The notes under the pieces are model-generated. The model was not told the origin of the DNA. It did no database searches and was given only the letters and a program-made list of their open reading frames with translations. Both the position numbers and the translations under genes were made by a program. 64,000 nt of DNA from Limnomonas spitsbergensis. Taxonomy: Eukaryota; Chlorophyta; Chlorophyceae; Chlamydomonadales. Shown here one piece after another: positions 47,541-59,557 of the stretch (within the stretch, counting starts at the first letter, position 1; every line of letters starts with the position of its first letter). The DNA lies in the NCBI GenBank assembly GCA_037349105.1, contig JAYJMM010000094.1, positions 2,666,001 through 2,730,000 of the forward strand, given 5' to 3'.

Positions 47541-47731
47541 CAGGGTTACCCATTTACAACCGTTTGGGCCCAAATCCCCTACCGTTTGTTGTATCGTACC
47601 GCACTGTTTACCAATCCCGTACTGAGTTAAATAACCGTGTCGGCCATTTCCTGACTAGTGCGGCATTTTGACCGTACCATATCCGTACCGTACCGTTTGA
47701 CTGTACCGCCTTTCCGTACTGGGTAACCCTG
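47541..47731. mobile_element. hAT-type MITE, second copy
   Basis: 191 bp with CAGGGTTACCC (47541) and GGGTAACCCTG (ending 47731). The interior has CCGTTTGGGCCCAAAT and GTACCGTACCG runs, matching the other end of the 13768 element, i.e. the same family in inverse orientation. The flanking 8-mers (AAGACATG, GAGAAAGG) do not match, so the duplication has decayed or the ends were rearranged. Confidence 0.75.
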
Positions 47732-47739
47732 GAGAAAGG

Positions 47740-48995
47740 TGCTACATCGAATGCGCTCCAAGCCGCGACCCATTTTTAAGAAAGGGTTGTGCAAGCAAGC
47801 TTAAGAGATTTGAATACCGTAGATTCGAATAGCCTTCCCTCATAATTAATATTGTTTGGGGGTGAGGGTTATGCCCGAGGGATACATCAAATATTCATTA
47901 TTTGGGGTGAGGGGCGCGAATATTTTAATATTCATAAGATCGATAATCGCTGTCCTCGAGGCCCCTGTCGCCGGTCAGTGGTCGCCACCGCCTGTCGCCG
48001 TTCGTTCATTTGACGTCTGGTACAACGGGTACCGCATTTTCGAACGTACCGGGACAGACCTGAGCTTTCAAGCCCTGTTCGTAAAGAGGCTGCACGTGCG
48101 AGGTCTAGCGTGATGACTTAAGATACCACAGGGTCTGCTCTCTTATTTCGATCTCTCTTCAGACCTGGGTTCTTATTTCGATCTCATGTGATGGCCTTTT
48201 GCTGGTTTCGATCTCTCATATGGCCAGCCCTCTTCTTTCGATCTCTCTCGGACATGTGTTCTTACTTCGATCTCATGTGATGGCCTTCTGCTTTCGATCT
48301 CTTATCTGATATGCTCCCGTGGGGATCGTGCCCCCTTGAAAGGCCAGCCTGACATGGACCCAGCCTTCATGATGGCTGAGGAGCCGGTGCTGGGGCCGGC
48401 ACCCACTGCTTACGAAAGGGCACGCGCATGGCTGCAAGGCTGTTGAAAGAGCTAGATGCAAAGGGGCTCAGAGCAGTGTCTTAGGGGGGCCTGGTAAAGG
48501 GCAAGGGGTGCTCTATGTGTGTCTTGAAGGGCTGCTACTCTGTTCAGTGCAAGCGTTGAACTCAATTGTTTCGGTAGTGCCGGTACGATGTCTGCATAGA
48601 CATCGATGGGAGGCCTACATGTTGTACCGGTACCATGTTGAGGGTCATCAGTGTTGTCGAGACATGGAGTGTTCTTTGATGATTGTTTCTCTGTTGATTT
48701 TGGTTGTTGAACTGAATGTAATGCATGGCAGCTGTGAGGCTTTTAACACTGCTCTTAAGCGAATTTTGGTGCCGAGGGAACGGATTAAAAAAACAAATCT
48801 GCCCAGAGGGCAACATTAAACAATTGATTTTGCCCCGAGGGCAGCATTAAAATAAATAATTAATTGATACCCGAGGGAAGGCAAATCAAATCTACGGTAT
48901 GTCGGACCACAATGCGTTGGTATGTAGCTCAGTCATGACGATACATTTCACTCCAAATCGAGAAAATGGCAATGGTATGGCAGTAATACCCCCCA
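47740..48995. other. Spacer with TTCGATCTC repeat
   Basis: 48127-48305 contains about seven copies of TTCGATCTC at irregular 20-50 bp spacing, with longer repeated blocks (TCTCATGTGATGGCCTT twice). No gene supported. Confidence 0.4.
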
Positions 48996-49258
48996 AAGGC
49001 ATACCGGCATACCGGCCCTCAACCTTCAGTAGGACCTCTTGGAGGCCGTTCACCGGCATACCGGCATACCGGCCCTCACCCTCCCGAATGACCCCTGGAG
49101 GCCGTTTACAAGAATATTGGCATTCCGGCCCTCACCCTCCCAAAGGACGTTGGGAGGACGTTTACCGGCATACCGGCATACCGGCCCTCAATCTCCAGTA
49201 GGACCCCTTGGAGACCTTTACCGGCATACCAACATACCGGCGTACTGGCCCTCACCCT
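48996..49258. repeat. About 57-bp minisatellite, 5 copies
   Basis: Units are built on ACCGGCATACCGGCATACCG followed by GCCCTCACCCTCC and a GGAGGCCGTT stretch. They diverge at several positions. Confidence 0.85.
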
Positions 49259-49260
49259 AA

Positions 49261-50084
49261 GGACCTCTGGTGACAGGTGTACAAGATAATGGATGTTTCT
49301 CTTCTAGAACTGCCTGCATGTATGCTCAGCCGGTACAACATTGGCTTCGATTTTTTTGTAGCCGCTACCGGTACTCGCTTCAACTGGCCTGATGGCATGT
49401 GAGGGTGCTGAGACAGATGCTGCCCAAGCTGCCCATGGAAGACATATTTGTAGGCCCGGGTGTCATGCTGCTGACCGCTGACCCTTCTCCTAGTGCCGGC
49501 CGTGATGATTGAGCCAAGCCGTTGCCTTATATTTGTGCGCAAACAAGCACAAGACTACTAGGTAGGCAAGCCTGAACTGAAAATTAAGACCGGCAGGTCT
49601 GACACTTTGAATTCACATTGAGCCTCACACAACAAGGGCGCCACGGAATATCAGCAGGTGTAGCATGGCAGGTATGGGTGGGAGGCACCGGCCTTTGTTG
49701 AGGACGTGGTAACTTTGTCGAGGGCTAGTATGTTGTCTTTTTTAAGTAGGTAGACAGGCGTGTGAACAGAAACCCAAGACCAGCAGGTTTGACACTTTGA
49801 ATTACAGTCATGCTCCTAGGACGAGCCGGACTAATATATAATCAGGGCGTTTCCGAAGTTTCATCAACGGACTGAACTGGGGTCAGTTGGGCCATGTTAA
49901 ATCCGGTACGCTTACGCCATTGGTAGGTAGACAGGCCTGGACTGAAAATTACGACCAACATGCCTGACTCTTTGAACTCATAGTCATGTTGCTGGGCCGA
50001 GCATAACTGAGATATACCGTATATGTTGTCTGGGATAAAATCTTCAAGAAGTTAAGACAACAGAGGGAAAAGGTCAATGACGTA
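49261..50084. other. Spacer with a family remnant
   Basis: 49685-49735 encodes the family C-terminus in degenerate form (PAFVEDVVTL), without the stop at the usual place. 49560-49600 and 49745-49800 share AGACAGGC..TG..CTGAAAATTAAGACC-type words, also present at 49925. No gene is supported. Confidence 0.4.
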
Positions 50085-50755
50085 ACACCTCTGGGCCCCG
50101 CCGAAAAGGCTCGGCTGCGTGGGCACCCAACAGTGAAGTTGGGAAGAAGAAAGTAGAGTGATGAAGGGAAAGGAAGAAAGGAACGAAAAAGGAAATTATC
50201 CGTGCCCCCCACAAAAGGAAAGGCAGTGGAAAGGTCCCTCACCACTGAAGAGACCAGTCCAGAAGATCCCCCCCCTCCCAAAAGGAAGAAGAAAGACTAA
50301 TTTACTCCCCAAGATCGTTGTGGACCGCCACGCCGTTCTCTGGTGTCAGCTGTACCGAGCCGCAGCCGGAAGTCGGTGCGCACACAAGCACACGCCATGT
50401 TGCTAGTGTGGCTCCCAGCATGCGCCATTATAGCGCCCACCGTAGGCTGGAACCATGTGCGGTAGGCGGCCGCAGACATTTGCTCGGCATTTGGGTCTCT
50501 GGGGTCTCCTCTGCTTGCGTGTAAGCTGCGGCCACTAGCTGTAGCAGTGGGGAGTGGTTGCATGTCAAGGACTGCCTGACACAGTTTGGGGACAGTTGCT
50601 CCCCGCTCCAACTCAGGGTGCTTCATTGACGGGCAGGGCGCAACAAATGGCTCTGCATGAGGTTCGGGAGTTGCAACCACCAAAAGGGTGCAACAAATAT
50701 ATTGGGGCGCCGAAGGCAGGTGTAGTGCATGCGGGTGGGGTGTTCGGCATGGCAT
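50085..50755 (-). mobile_element. Dispersed ORF-family element, copy D
   Basis: The end motif in minus orientation is GGTCAATGACGTAACACCTC...GGGCACCCAAC (50091-50143), followed by a purine-rich stretch. An open minus-strand frame 50297-50755 contains MSAAAYRTWFQPTVGAIMAH, which matches a segment at about 32475-32520 in copy A, and GATVPKLCQ..LDMQPLP, which matches copy E. It gives the middle portion of the family protein that the other copies lack. Confidence 0.5.
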
Positions 50756-53094
50756 GATTCACCGCCCCTGCGGTTCAAGCATCTTCTATTTGCTTTGTTG
50801 GCATTGCGAGAGCTGCATGCATGGAAGAATGCGCAAGGACCCCATGGGAGCTGCTTTGAAGCAGACTGGACAGCGTGGGGCTCTGTTGACTACAATCCAG
50901 GTCAGGGAACCGACCTTGAGTGCATTCTTCTATGTGGCCAGGAAGGGATGACAGATTTAAAAACCAGCTTGTTCAGCTGCTGTGCAGTCACACAGCCAGA
51001 GACACACAGCAATATATTCAGGGCGAAAACGACACGCACACTAGATATCTCAGCAACCCTGCGGATTCCCCTACATTTCTGCCATATCTGTCCATGGTTG
51101 CACGAAGTAGAATTGAATGCTTGGTCCCTCCTGCTGCTGAAGCCGTTCGCCCAAGCCAGATGACGGGCAGACTCAGGCAAGGGGCTATTCAGGTTTTTTT
51201 GTAGTGACTAATATAAATATATTGCAAACTGTTAAATTTTATAAAAACAAGGCTTGGGGATGCTTGTGTGTCACTGACGGGGGGACCCAATTGGTTGAAG
51301 TACGGGCTCAAGCGGCCCCCCCCGATAAGCCATATCCACGCACCAACATTTACATGTTGTGCACAGCTCAGCATCGACCTTAAATAATAAGATCTGGCTT
51401 GCGCCCGACGCCCCAGAGCTGACGAGACCACGTTAGGAACGCCACGTCCCTGCAAACAGGGAGCTTTATTAGTCCTTGCACCACGCTTGATCAAGATGGA
51501 GAGGACTCCGGTGCGAATAATAGGAATGCCGATCTTCGATGATATAATTTGAGGGTAATGGAGGACGCATTTTGTGCAGGGTCCCCAGGACCACCCAAGA
51601 TCAGCTCGGGACTCAGGTAGTTATGCGGAGTGCACACGCGCATTGTCCTTGAGGCACCCCTCATGGACTACATGGACGGTGTCTTGCAAGTTTGATTATA
51701 GCGAAGCATGCAAGTACATGTTGTGTTTGGTTCCACATGCATTGGTTTTACTCATGCCCATGACACAACCTCTCCTTGTATTGTTAGGTCGAAGGGGAAC
51801 GCGAGGGCGTGCGTGCCCAAGGCAGTACCCCAAGCGGGCAAGACAAGGCTCACATGCCAGCCTTGCACTTTCATGAGTGAGAGCATTGATGATAAGCAAA
51901 GCCATGTACCTGAGTCAAAGCCATGCGATGTGCGCCATCCCTACTGGCTTGCCCATTTATTTTGACTCTTTGCCACTGCCTAACACAACTAAATCAAGGT
52001 AGCACGCTATGGACATGTTATGATATGATATGAATATGATATGATATGGTGTTTTGACTATATCATAATTTGCAGTCAATAATGATCTTAGCCTTAAAAC
52101 TGCAGAATTTACAAGCAAGCCCAAGGCAAGCCCATGCATTCGGCGGGTGCACTACCCTTGACCCCATTCACATATATACTGTCATGGCAATATGCAACAT
52201 GCGAGCGGTCTCACTGACCCCTACGGCCCAAGGGCCACCATGCGTCCATGCATCCACATTTCCCATGCTAAATGCTTCATGTGTCGCAAAACTGTGCAAC
52301 AACTAGGCCCATTCTTGCGTAGAACGCTCGGCATGACAGAAGAATCCTTTTCCCAATTCAACACAAATTCACCATTCCCATACCCATGCATGGAGAACTT
52401 GATACCATATCATATCATATTTTACTATATTATATCATTCCGGTATTGCTGATTTGATATGATATGATGGCCCCAAAGACGACTTCGTGATACCTTGAAC
52501 CAACTTGACTGCACCATGCCTTTCCTTCCCAGTCATGTGAAGGCAGATGTGGAGAAGCGATACAACAACATCAAGATAACCGAGGTGACCGAGCTACAAG
52601 CCAAGGCGGCGTGGAGTGGAGCCGAAAATTCAGGTTAGAGCCGGATCAGAGCGGGGATGGTGTGACGTTCACTTGGAAGGGCAAGGTGAGAGGGTGGCAA
52701 CACCTACCAGTGATAGGCTGAAGGTGCCACTTATGTTTTGAAGGTTAGGCAAACACATGGTTAGAGGCGAGGCAGATGTTTAAGTGGCGGTGTGCATGGG
52801 AAGGAGCAAGTGAGAATTCCAGCATGGGAGCGGACATGGGGAGGGGGCACCAGGTACGAACATTCGGGCTCGTGTATCATGCATGTACGTCATGGCCTTC
52901 TAATCCAATTGCATCTTGGTTTCAAATTGGTGCTTGATTTCGGAAGAATTTCAGAAGACACAGGAAGAGAACGAACAAACAAGCCTTGTGGTTGTGGAGC
53001 CTAAACCCTTCAAACATGAAGAGATAATAGTGTGCACCTGCAAGTCCGCATCAATGCGCAGGGGGGAGCGTGGAGCAGCCGGCAAAAACAAACA
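50756..53094. other. Spacer with weak exon-like pieces
   Basis: Open frames at 50729-51163 and about 52533-52640 (after CTTCCCAG; HVKADVEKRYNNIKITE) and about 52950-53040 (EFQKTQEENEQTSLVVVE) could be exons, but neither family nor joins are clear. 52020-52060 and 52410-52470 carry ATGATATGATAT words. Confidence 0.3.
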
Positions 53095-53470
53095 CCTGGA
53101 GGGCTCCCGTGTCGCAGCAGGATTTCTGGGTTAAGCTTGAACCTGAAGCATGAGCACATGCATGGCTCCCGTGTTGCTGCAGGATTGCTGGGTTAAGCTG
53201 GAACCTAACGCCTGAACACTTGTAGGGCTCCCGAGTTGCTGCATGATTGCTGGGTTTAGCTGGATCCTGAAGCATGAGCACCTATAGGGCTCCCGTGTTG
53301 CTGCAAGATTGCTGGGTTAAGCTGTAACCTAATCCTTGAACACCTGTAGGGCTCCCGTGTTGCTGCATGATTGCTGTTTAAGCTGAGACTAACGCATGAA
53401 CACCTGTAGGGCTCCCGTCATGTTGTAGGATTGCTGGGTTTAGCTGGAACCTGAAGCATGAACACCTCCC
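53095..53470. repeat. About 62-bp minisatellite, 6 copies
   Basis: Unit GGGCTCCCGTGTTGCTGCAG...GATTGCTGGGTTAAGCTGGA...CTGAACACCTGTA. Moderately diverged copies start near 53100, 53163, 53226, 53288, 53350 and 53411. Confidence 0.85.
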
Positions 53471-53887
53471 CTGTTAAAAAAGGTTTGGTCGCATGTGTCG
53501 GTGTATTACATGATGCCCATGCAGTGCAACTGCCTTAGAGCTGCCTTAGAGTTGGAGGCTTTCAACTTAGAAGAAGAGGAGGGGTGAAGACTCGAATGTA
53601 TGTTGCATGTTGGCAGCAACATGGGAGCAGGGTAGGTGCATGGCATCCTTGTTCCATATTCGGAGGGCGAACTTCGGTGCCTACCCATCAAAGACCGTCG
53701 TTAATGTGCCCACCATACTCACAATACACACATTTCACCGCCACAGTCCGCCTTCCTTGCCTTAAATCACCCTTTCTAGTAGCTTTGTTTCACTGTCAAC
53801 GTATCAATATGCAGACACATACCACCCCGTTGTGCCTCCCATCGCCGATTGTGGCAAACACAAATGCCGTCTCCCGGTTTACAGACA

Positions 53888-53916
53888 GGGTTTAGGGTTT
53901 AGGGTTTAGGGTTTAG
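53888..53916 (+). repeat. Interstitial telomere-type TTTAGGG repeat
   Basis: Three perfect TTTAGGG units plus partial flanks. TTTAGGG is the telomere repeat of land plants and many green algae. Confidence 0.9.
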
Positions 53917-54405
53917 TTTTAGTCTTTTCATTTCAACATCCTGCCTGTCTTTTTGAACGAAGCGCCGCCCTACCAAGACACGCATGCGCGCATGTACGCC
54001 GCTTTCTGCTGTTTCGAACACTGTTTTATCTAACGTGCCATACACGCCTGATGCCTCAGGTGACAGCAACAACATGTTCACCCATCAGTGTTTTTGCAAC
54101 AACATCTTACCGATCTGCGTCGAAGCCACGCCGCAAGGTACATTTCCGAATGGCATCAGGGTGTGTGGGGGGAACCGGGTGTTTTCATACCGACACACTG
54201 TGGCACCATTCCACGTCTCTTTAAGACGCATTAATGGGTTTTCGAACGTGCGCAAGTCAATTGTGTGTTCCTGTGCCTCTCCTTGCGCGGTGTTGGCAGT
54301 GTGGACATCGCCGTGCACATTTCTGCGGATTGCGAGTCGACCGTATTGGCAATCCACATCATCAATTGCAATACATACTTTTGTCACAAGCTTGCGGCCC
54401 TTCAT
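53899..54405 (-). pseudogene. Hypothetical ORF interrupted by one TGA
   Basis: One minus frame is open from 54405 to the telomere-type repeat except for TGA at 54085-54087. The upper part reads CIAIDDVDCQYGRLAIRRNV and similar, the lower part LLLSPEASGVYGTLDKTVFE; both look coding. The last residues are encoded by the telomere-type repeat. No family recognised, and the 5' side continues into unassigned sequence. Confidence 0.4.
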
Positions 54406-54889
54406 TTCTTAAGACCGCAGCGACTGTAAGGTTCTAGCCTCCCGCCAGCTCGGGCCTGTGGCTGTCCAGCTTCGAAGTTTAAACTGGGTGGACATTACTT
54501 AATGTCCTAAGCGAAGGGAGAATATGAAGACAATAAGGTATTTCTTAGACACCGTCACCGAGTCTCACAAACGTTACCATCTGCAACTGGCAAGGGGGGC
54601 ATGATTTCTAGTCTGAAATTGAAGGCACGATGGACGCGAAGTCCATCATTCAGTGTGCCACCGCAGATCCCTCCACCCATGCAATTTTCAGAGTTTCCAT
54701 TGTGCAGATGCCTTGGATATCTCTCCCCAAACGCACTTAATGCAGCATTTCAATTGTGTATTGGTGTCACACCTGCCCCACAATCTCTCCTTTCAGAATG
54801 CAATTTGCAGCGTTTCATTGCACTCATGCAGCATGTAATGTTGTTATAGTGCACCAGCCCCACAAATCCCTCCAACCTGTAGCATCATG
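54406..54889. other. Spacer, nothing supported
   Basis: No gene or repeat could be defined. Words such as GCAGCATTTCAATTGTG recur loosely within 54650-54900. Confidence 0.3.
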
Positions 54890-55935
54890 CAGCACGAGAG
54901 CGGCAGCATGACCTAGACTATGCAAGGTAGAGAGGTGCCTTTGGCTGCCGCGTTGCAGCGTGTCCGCCGCATGGCCTTCAAGGTGTGCAACGCATGCAGC
55001 CAACTACCGTGATGTGGTGTGGGCCACCAATCACGTCAGGCCGCGGCATTCCTCAAGAGCAGAATGCAGTCCAGCTTCCTTCAACATCTGCGCCAAGCTG
55101 CATGGCTACTTGCGTACGCTTTAAGCTGGGGGGGCATGAGGGAGCAGATCCAGCCGTTACAACTAGGTTGGTGGCAGCGTACGTACGACTTCGCTTCTAT
55201 GCAATGCAGCGGTCGCACCAGCAGCACAGCAAGACAGCTCACTCATGGCGGCAACCATGGCGGCCGACATGCAACTCGCAGTCAGGCAGGGCACCGGAGG
55301 CCCCAATTGGTACAGTGAATTGCTAGCTGCCTTGTCAGAGGAGCTAGAGCTGGGATCAGCCATCCCTGGCAAACTGCGTCAGACAGGGACTGACCTATCG
55401 CCGCTACCTGTCACACAGGTGCTAGCGCTAGTTGATTCAGCCATTCAGCTTGCAGCGTGCGCACGAACTTGAGGCTGCGGCTCGGCGCCGTCAGCACGGC
55501 TGACACTAGAGGATGGCACAGCGGTCAGCAGCGTGACAGACGTTGAGACTGCTTGCGATGTTGGGCTAGGGGAGACGGCGAGCATGTGGAGGACGCATTG
55601 CATGTCACAACGCTTCCTTCACATGGAGGAAGTATTGCATCCAACGTGCAAGAGCGGGGATGGGCAGGTTCCCCGAGTGGTGCTAGAGATTCTTCAAGTT
55701 GTACCGGGGCATGACTGGGGTGGACGACCTGGCTTTTGTGGAAGACGTGGTAGATATTGTTGAGGCGTAGGCGTTTTCAGAGGCTTGAGCTTACTGTTTC
55801 TTTTCCAACATTTTTTTTGTCCCTAAACTTTATTTCCCACTCTTCCTTTTTTCTGCTTTTTTTTTTCCAACCCCTCAATTAGGCGCCCACTCGGCCGAGT
55901 CATTTTATGCAGGGCCCATACGTGTAACGTTTTTG
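54890..55935 (+). mobile_element. Dispersed ORF-family element, copy E
   Basis: The longest plus-strand copy. Segment 55245-55472 reads MAADMQLAVRQGTGG and ELLAALSEELELGSAIPGKL. 55533-55770 continues with a frame that has lost one base relative to copy A (near 55690), and closes with DDLAFVEDVVDIVEA, TAG at 55768-55770. A T-rich tail (55790-55875) and the end motif GGCGCCCACTCGGCCGAG (55884-55901) follow. No catalytic domain recognised. Confidence 0.55.
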
Positions 55936-55979
55936 CCCGTAAGTGTGCACTGCATGCATTACGTGTACTTGTCCCACTT

Positions 55980-56580
55980 AACCCTTCACTCATATTGCAG
56001 CATGCAACTGGCAGAGGAGATCCGGTCACCACCAAACTGAGCACTGGTGTCCCCTTATAAATTGCCATGCATTCTGGCTGCTCATCTGCATGCTTTACCT
56101 GAATTTTTGTGCTGAATTTCACCCCCTTCTATCCTTTAGGTGGCATTTTGACTGGTTGGCGCGGTGAGCACAGCCGACACTAGAGGATGGCGCAATGATC
56201 ATTGCCCCAACATCAAGGCGTTACTTACTGAGCGGGGTGAGCTGGTCCCCAGATCAGTGCTATAGACTGCCACCAGCTTTACCGGGGTCACAGGCAGGGG
56301 TCCCAGGCAGGGGTGGCAGGCACGGGAGGCCCTGGCTTTTGTGGAACATGTAGTTGAGCTTGTTGAAGGCTAGTCTCTTCAGGGCAGGGGTCACGGTTTG
56401 CCTGACCTCTTTGCTGTTGTTCGTCTTGGCATGTCAAATTTGGCAGGTCAAATTTCTTTCCTCTCTTTCCTCAGGACTGACTTCTCCCTTGGATTTTCCT
56501 ACCTGGCTTTTTGTCTGCCGTGTGGCCGAATTTTATTTAAGCAGGTCCCACAGGTGTCACTTCATTAACTGGTTGGGGAC
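55980..56580 (+). mobile_element. Dispersed ORF-family element, copy F
   Basis: Starts with ATGCAACTGGCAGAGGAGAT, contains ACTAGAGGATGGCGCAATGA (compare 55506) and a degenerate QLYRG segment, closes with EALAFVEHVVELVEG and TAG at 56371-56373, then a T-rich tail and GTGGCCGAATTTTATTTAAG...CACTTCATTAAC. It follows copy E directly, so the two are in tandem. Confidence 0.5.
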
Positions 56581-57429
56581 ATGAGCCGTTTAGAGGGAAT
56601 GGATTTACCCGGATTTTAGTCATGGACGGCCCCAATGCCAGGTCAGATCTTGACACTAAATTTGCATTCCTTCAGGCCTTCGTGTGAAAAAGGCATGACT
56701 ATGCTCTAGTTGTTGAGGACCCGTGATTTTCTGGTGATCTGGATGTATTTAAATGCCAAAATATGCTGGTGTAACCACTAAGGGCCAAATCCAAAACAGC
56801 ACGTCCCGATCAGACATGATTCTGATTGAATTGAGACCCCTGCTCCTGGGGTTCCCTGGGACAGATAGGCAAGCACGGTACCGGTATGTGTCGAGCTTGA
56901 CCTGCAGCGTGATAAAATCCGCGGGATCAGGAAATGGCCAGAAGGGATTGGTTCGAGAGTCCTGGGGTAAAGAAACGGACCACGGCTGCAATTTTGTCAC
57001 GAGGGACTAGTGATCCAGAAGTGTTTGAGGTATCACGAGCGGACTGATGAAGGAATAGGGCCAATCAGGTGGAGCCAATCATGCCCCCCCCCCATGGTGC
57101 TGATGAGAACTGCCAGCCATGCACCTTGGAAGCCAGCAGACTCGCGCAACAGACTGCCAAGTGCGATTTGAATGACTGGGGTGGGTTCGGGGTTTTGTCT
57201 CTTATTCCGTAACCATAACACATTGTGACGTCTCCTCTATCAGATGACTAGGTGGCCTTATTCGGTACTGTGTGATACGGGCATTTACATACATGCCGCT
57301 ATCCTGCAAAGTGCGCCATCACTCCGGGGTGGTTGAATCTACCTACTTCGTCGCCAAAAGGAGTGACTCAGCGACGCCTCGGCAAATCCGCGTCAGGTCG
57401 AGACGACGACCCTGCTGTGGGATGACCTG
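56581..57429. other. Spacer, nothing supported
   Basis: No coding frame, repeat or RNA gene that I can support. Confidence 0.3.
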
Positions 57430-58562
57430 ATGCCCCCAGAGGGCGTCATAAATGGCAGGCAAACTCTTCGTTCTCGTCAGATTGGATCTGCCTGCAGCCA
57501 TGGGCAGGCTAGGTACGTGGGAGGGCAGGGTAGGGCAGGGCAGGACAGGGCAGGGCAGGGCAGGGCAGGGCAGGGCTGGGCAGGACAGGGCAGGACAGGG
57601 CTGGGCTGGACAGGGCTGGGCTGGTCAGGGTAGGGCATGGCAGGGCAGGGCTGGGCAGGGTTGTGCTAGGTAGGGCAGGGCAGGGCAGACGCTGTCCTCT
57701 GACAGCGGACCAGGGGGGCGCATGTTGCGTTGTTATACTGTTTAGGAAAATGGGTTTCAAAACCCTGAACCTTAATCCCGGAACCCCATGCTCATGGGCA
57801 CAGCGTTGCACTTAGGGGCTACCATGGGTGGACCCAAAACAGTGACAGTTGGACAGCCTGTCTGTCACCTTTGCCAAACAAGCCTCAGCAATTGCACAGG
57901 CTGCACGAGGAGATGGGTGGGCTGTGGGAGGAGCTGCAGTACAACGCCCTCACTGGTAGGGAAGGTGCCAGCGCGTGGACGCCGAGGCCGGGACAGTCAT
58001 GGGGTGCAGGGTGCCCGAGCTTGAGGCCTTGCTGCAGGTGCATGCACTTGGGGGGGGGGAGGATGCATATCGTGACTAGTTTGTGTGTGTTTGTAACTTT
58101 GAGCCTAACCAGGCCAGACGGTTGGCTTCCTTTATTAACTATTCAGAGCATAGCATTTGCATCAAGGCGAGAGATATGGGCAGAGCAAGGCTGGCGCACT
58201 CCCTCGCCTCCCTGCTCTTCACAGGATTTTGTGTTTCACTCCTTCCCTCTCGGCACATCATTGTCCTACGCCATCCCCTCTCCTCATGCAGTTCCTCTTC
58301 GTAGTGCAGCCTTGCGCCCTCCCCTCTCCTCATACAGTTCCCCTTTGTAGTGCAGCCCTGTGCCATCCCCTCTCCTTATACAGTTCCCCTTTGTAGTGCA
58401 GCCCGCCTCTCCCTGCGCATGAACGATTCCTACCCCTTTCGCCCAGTCGGTCCCGGCCTGCATACCCTCTGCACATCAGCCCTGATCTTCCCCTTCATGG
58501 AGCAAGAAAGGCCGATTTTGTCGGCCCAGAGGCGGGTGGCTCTGCGGACCAGGTCCCTCTAA
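57430..58562 (+). CDS. Possible small multi-exon gene
   Basis: Three coding-like pieces: MAGKLFVLVRLDLPAAMGRL at 57452-57511 (donor GTACGT), LHEEMGGLWEELQYNALTG at 57902-57958 (after CACAG, donor GTAGGG), and 58405-58562 after GTAGTGCAG, encoding SLRMNDSYPFRPVGPGLHTL and ending TRSL with TAA. Joins are not proven and no family is recognised. A GGGCA array sits in the first intron-like gap and a 45-bp triplication before the last piece. Confidence 0.3.
57520..57695. repeat. GGGCA-type pentanucleotide array
   Basis: Runs of GGGCAGGGCAGGGCA with GGGCT, GGACA and similar variants over about 175 bases. Confidence 0.95.
58262..58405. repeat. About 45-bp direct repeat, 3 copies
   Basis: Unit CCCCTCTCCTCATACAGTTC...CCTTTGTAGTGCAGCC. 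Each copy ends with a CAG that could serve as a splice acceptor. Confidence 0.8.
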
Positions 58563-58839
58563 CAAAAGGAAAGCTGAGGTGTAAGGGTCGAGCTGCATGA
58601 TGAGAGTGTGAGCCATGTCATGGATCATGGGAAGGGATGTGTGTGTGTGTGCATTATGGCCGCTGTGTGCCATGGTCGGGCCGAAGACTTCAGAACAGAA
58701 ATTTGCCTCAAGACTTGGATGTGCCTTGCTCGTTTTAAAGTAGAGCCTTAAGTCGTAGATATGACGTTGTACAAACATGTCCCTTGTCGAGAACTGCCTT
58801 CTCTGGGAGGATCTGGGGAATTAAAAGTATGCTTTTTAT

Positions 58840-59200
58840 TTGAGGATGTGTTTTCCTTTTTTTGCTTTCGGTCAGGCTATAATATAAACTTAGGGGAACC
58901 TTCACACTGCTCTTCCTTTTGAGGGATGGTTACTTGGCGTCATTTTGTCCCTCTCCCTTTTCTTTTCCCCTTCTGGCATAAGTTTCGTACTGCCAACTGA
59001 CTTTTGGGCGCCCATTTCTTGTGTAGTGCCATGAGGTGTAATTATATTGACGTGTAATTATATTGGCTCACGGAATAGGTGTTTGCGCGCACCTGCCTCA
59101 CAATTCCCTTCACTCATAATGTAGCATTTTAGCGCATGTCTGACCCACTTCACCCTTCGCTTATGTAGCATGAAGCTGGCAGAGGAACCCCGGGGATCAC
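58840..59200 (+). mobile_element. Dispersed ORF-family end, copy G
   Basis: A pyrimidine-rich tail (58845-58980) leads to TTTGGGCGCCCATTTC (59002) and a degenerate GCCATGAGGTGTAATTATAT, then a flank (CACTTCACCCTTCGCTTATG...AAGCTGGCAGAGGAACC) shared with 55975-56025. Confidence 0.45.
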
Positions 59201-59557
59201 CCAGCGGAGCAGAGGTATGTGGCCATGTACCGCGCTTAGTCCCAGTCATGATGGAATGATCGTTGATGTTGGTTGTTGGCTGGGAACCAAGATACCCTCA
59301 AAAAATGTGCACACCGTAATTCGTATCTTGCGATGAAAACAGTATACATATATGCAAAATATTCAATGCGTGCTTGAATGCTAAGGTTCAATAGTCTAAG
59401 AAACATCGGTTGAGTTATGATTTCATGCAAATCTAGTTACAAATCAGATAACAATAGCCAAAATATCCGTTACTGCCGAAGACATTGGAAAATCCCTGGC
59501 AATATGAATTTCAAAGGATTTGAAATATCCCTCGGCTGACATCAACACAACTGAGTC
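59201..59557. other. AT-rich 3' flank of the Ulp1-type gene
   Basis: No feature supported. GC content drops sharply from here to the right edge compared with the rest of the window. Confidence 0.4.

Noticed and set aside
57509..57811. Pro/Leu/Ala repeat ORF
   Set aside because: Translation of the GGGCA pentanucleotide array.
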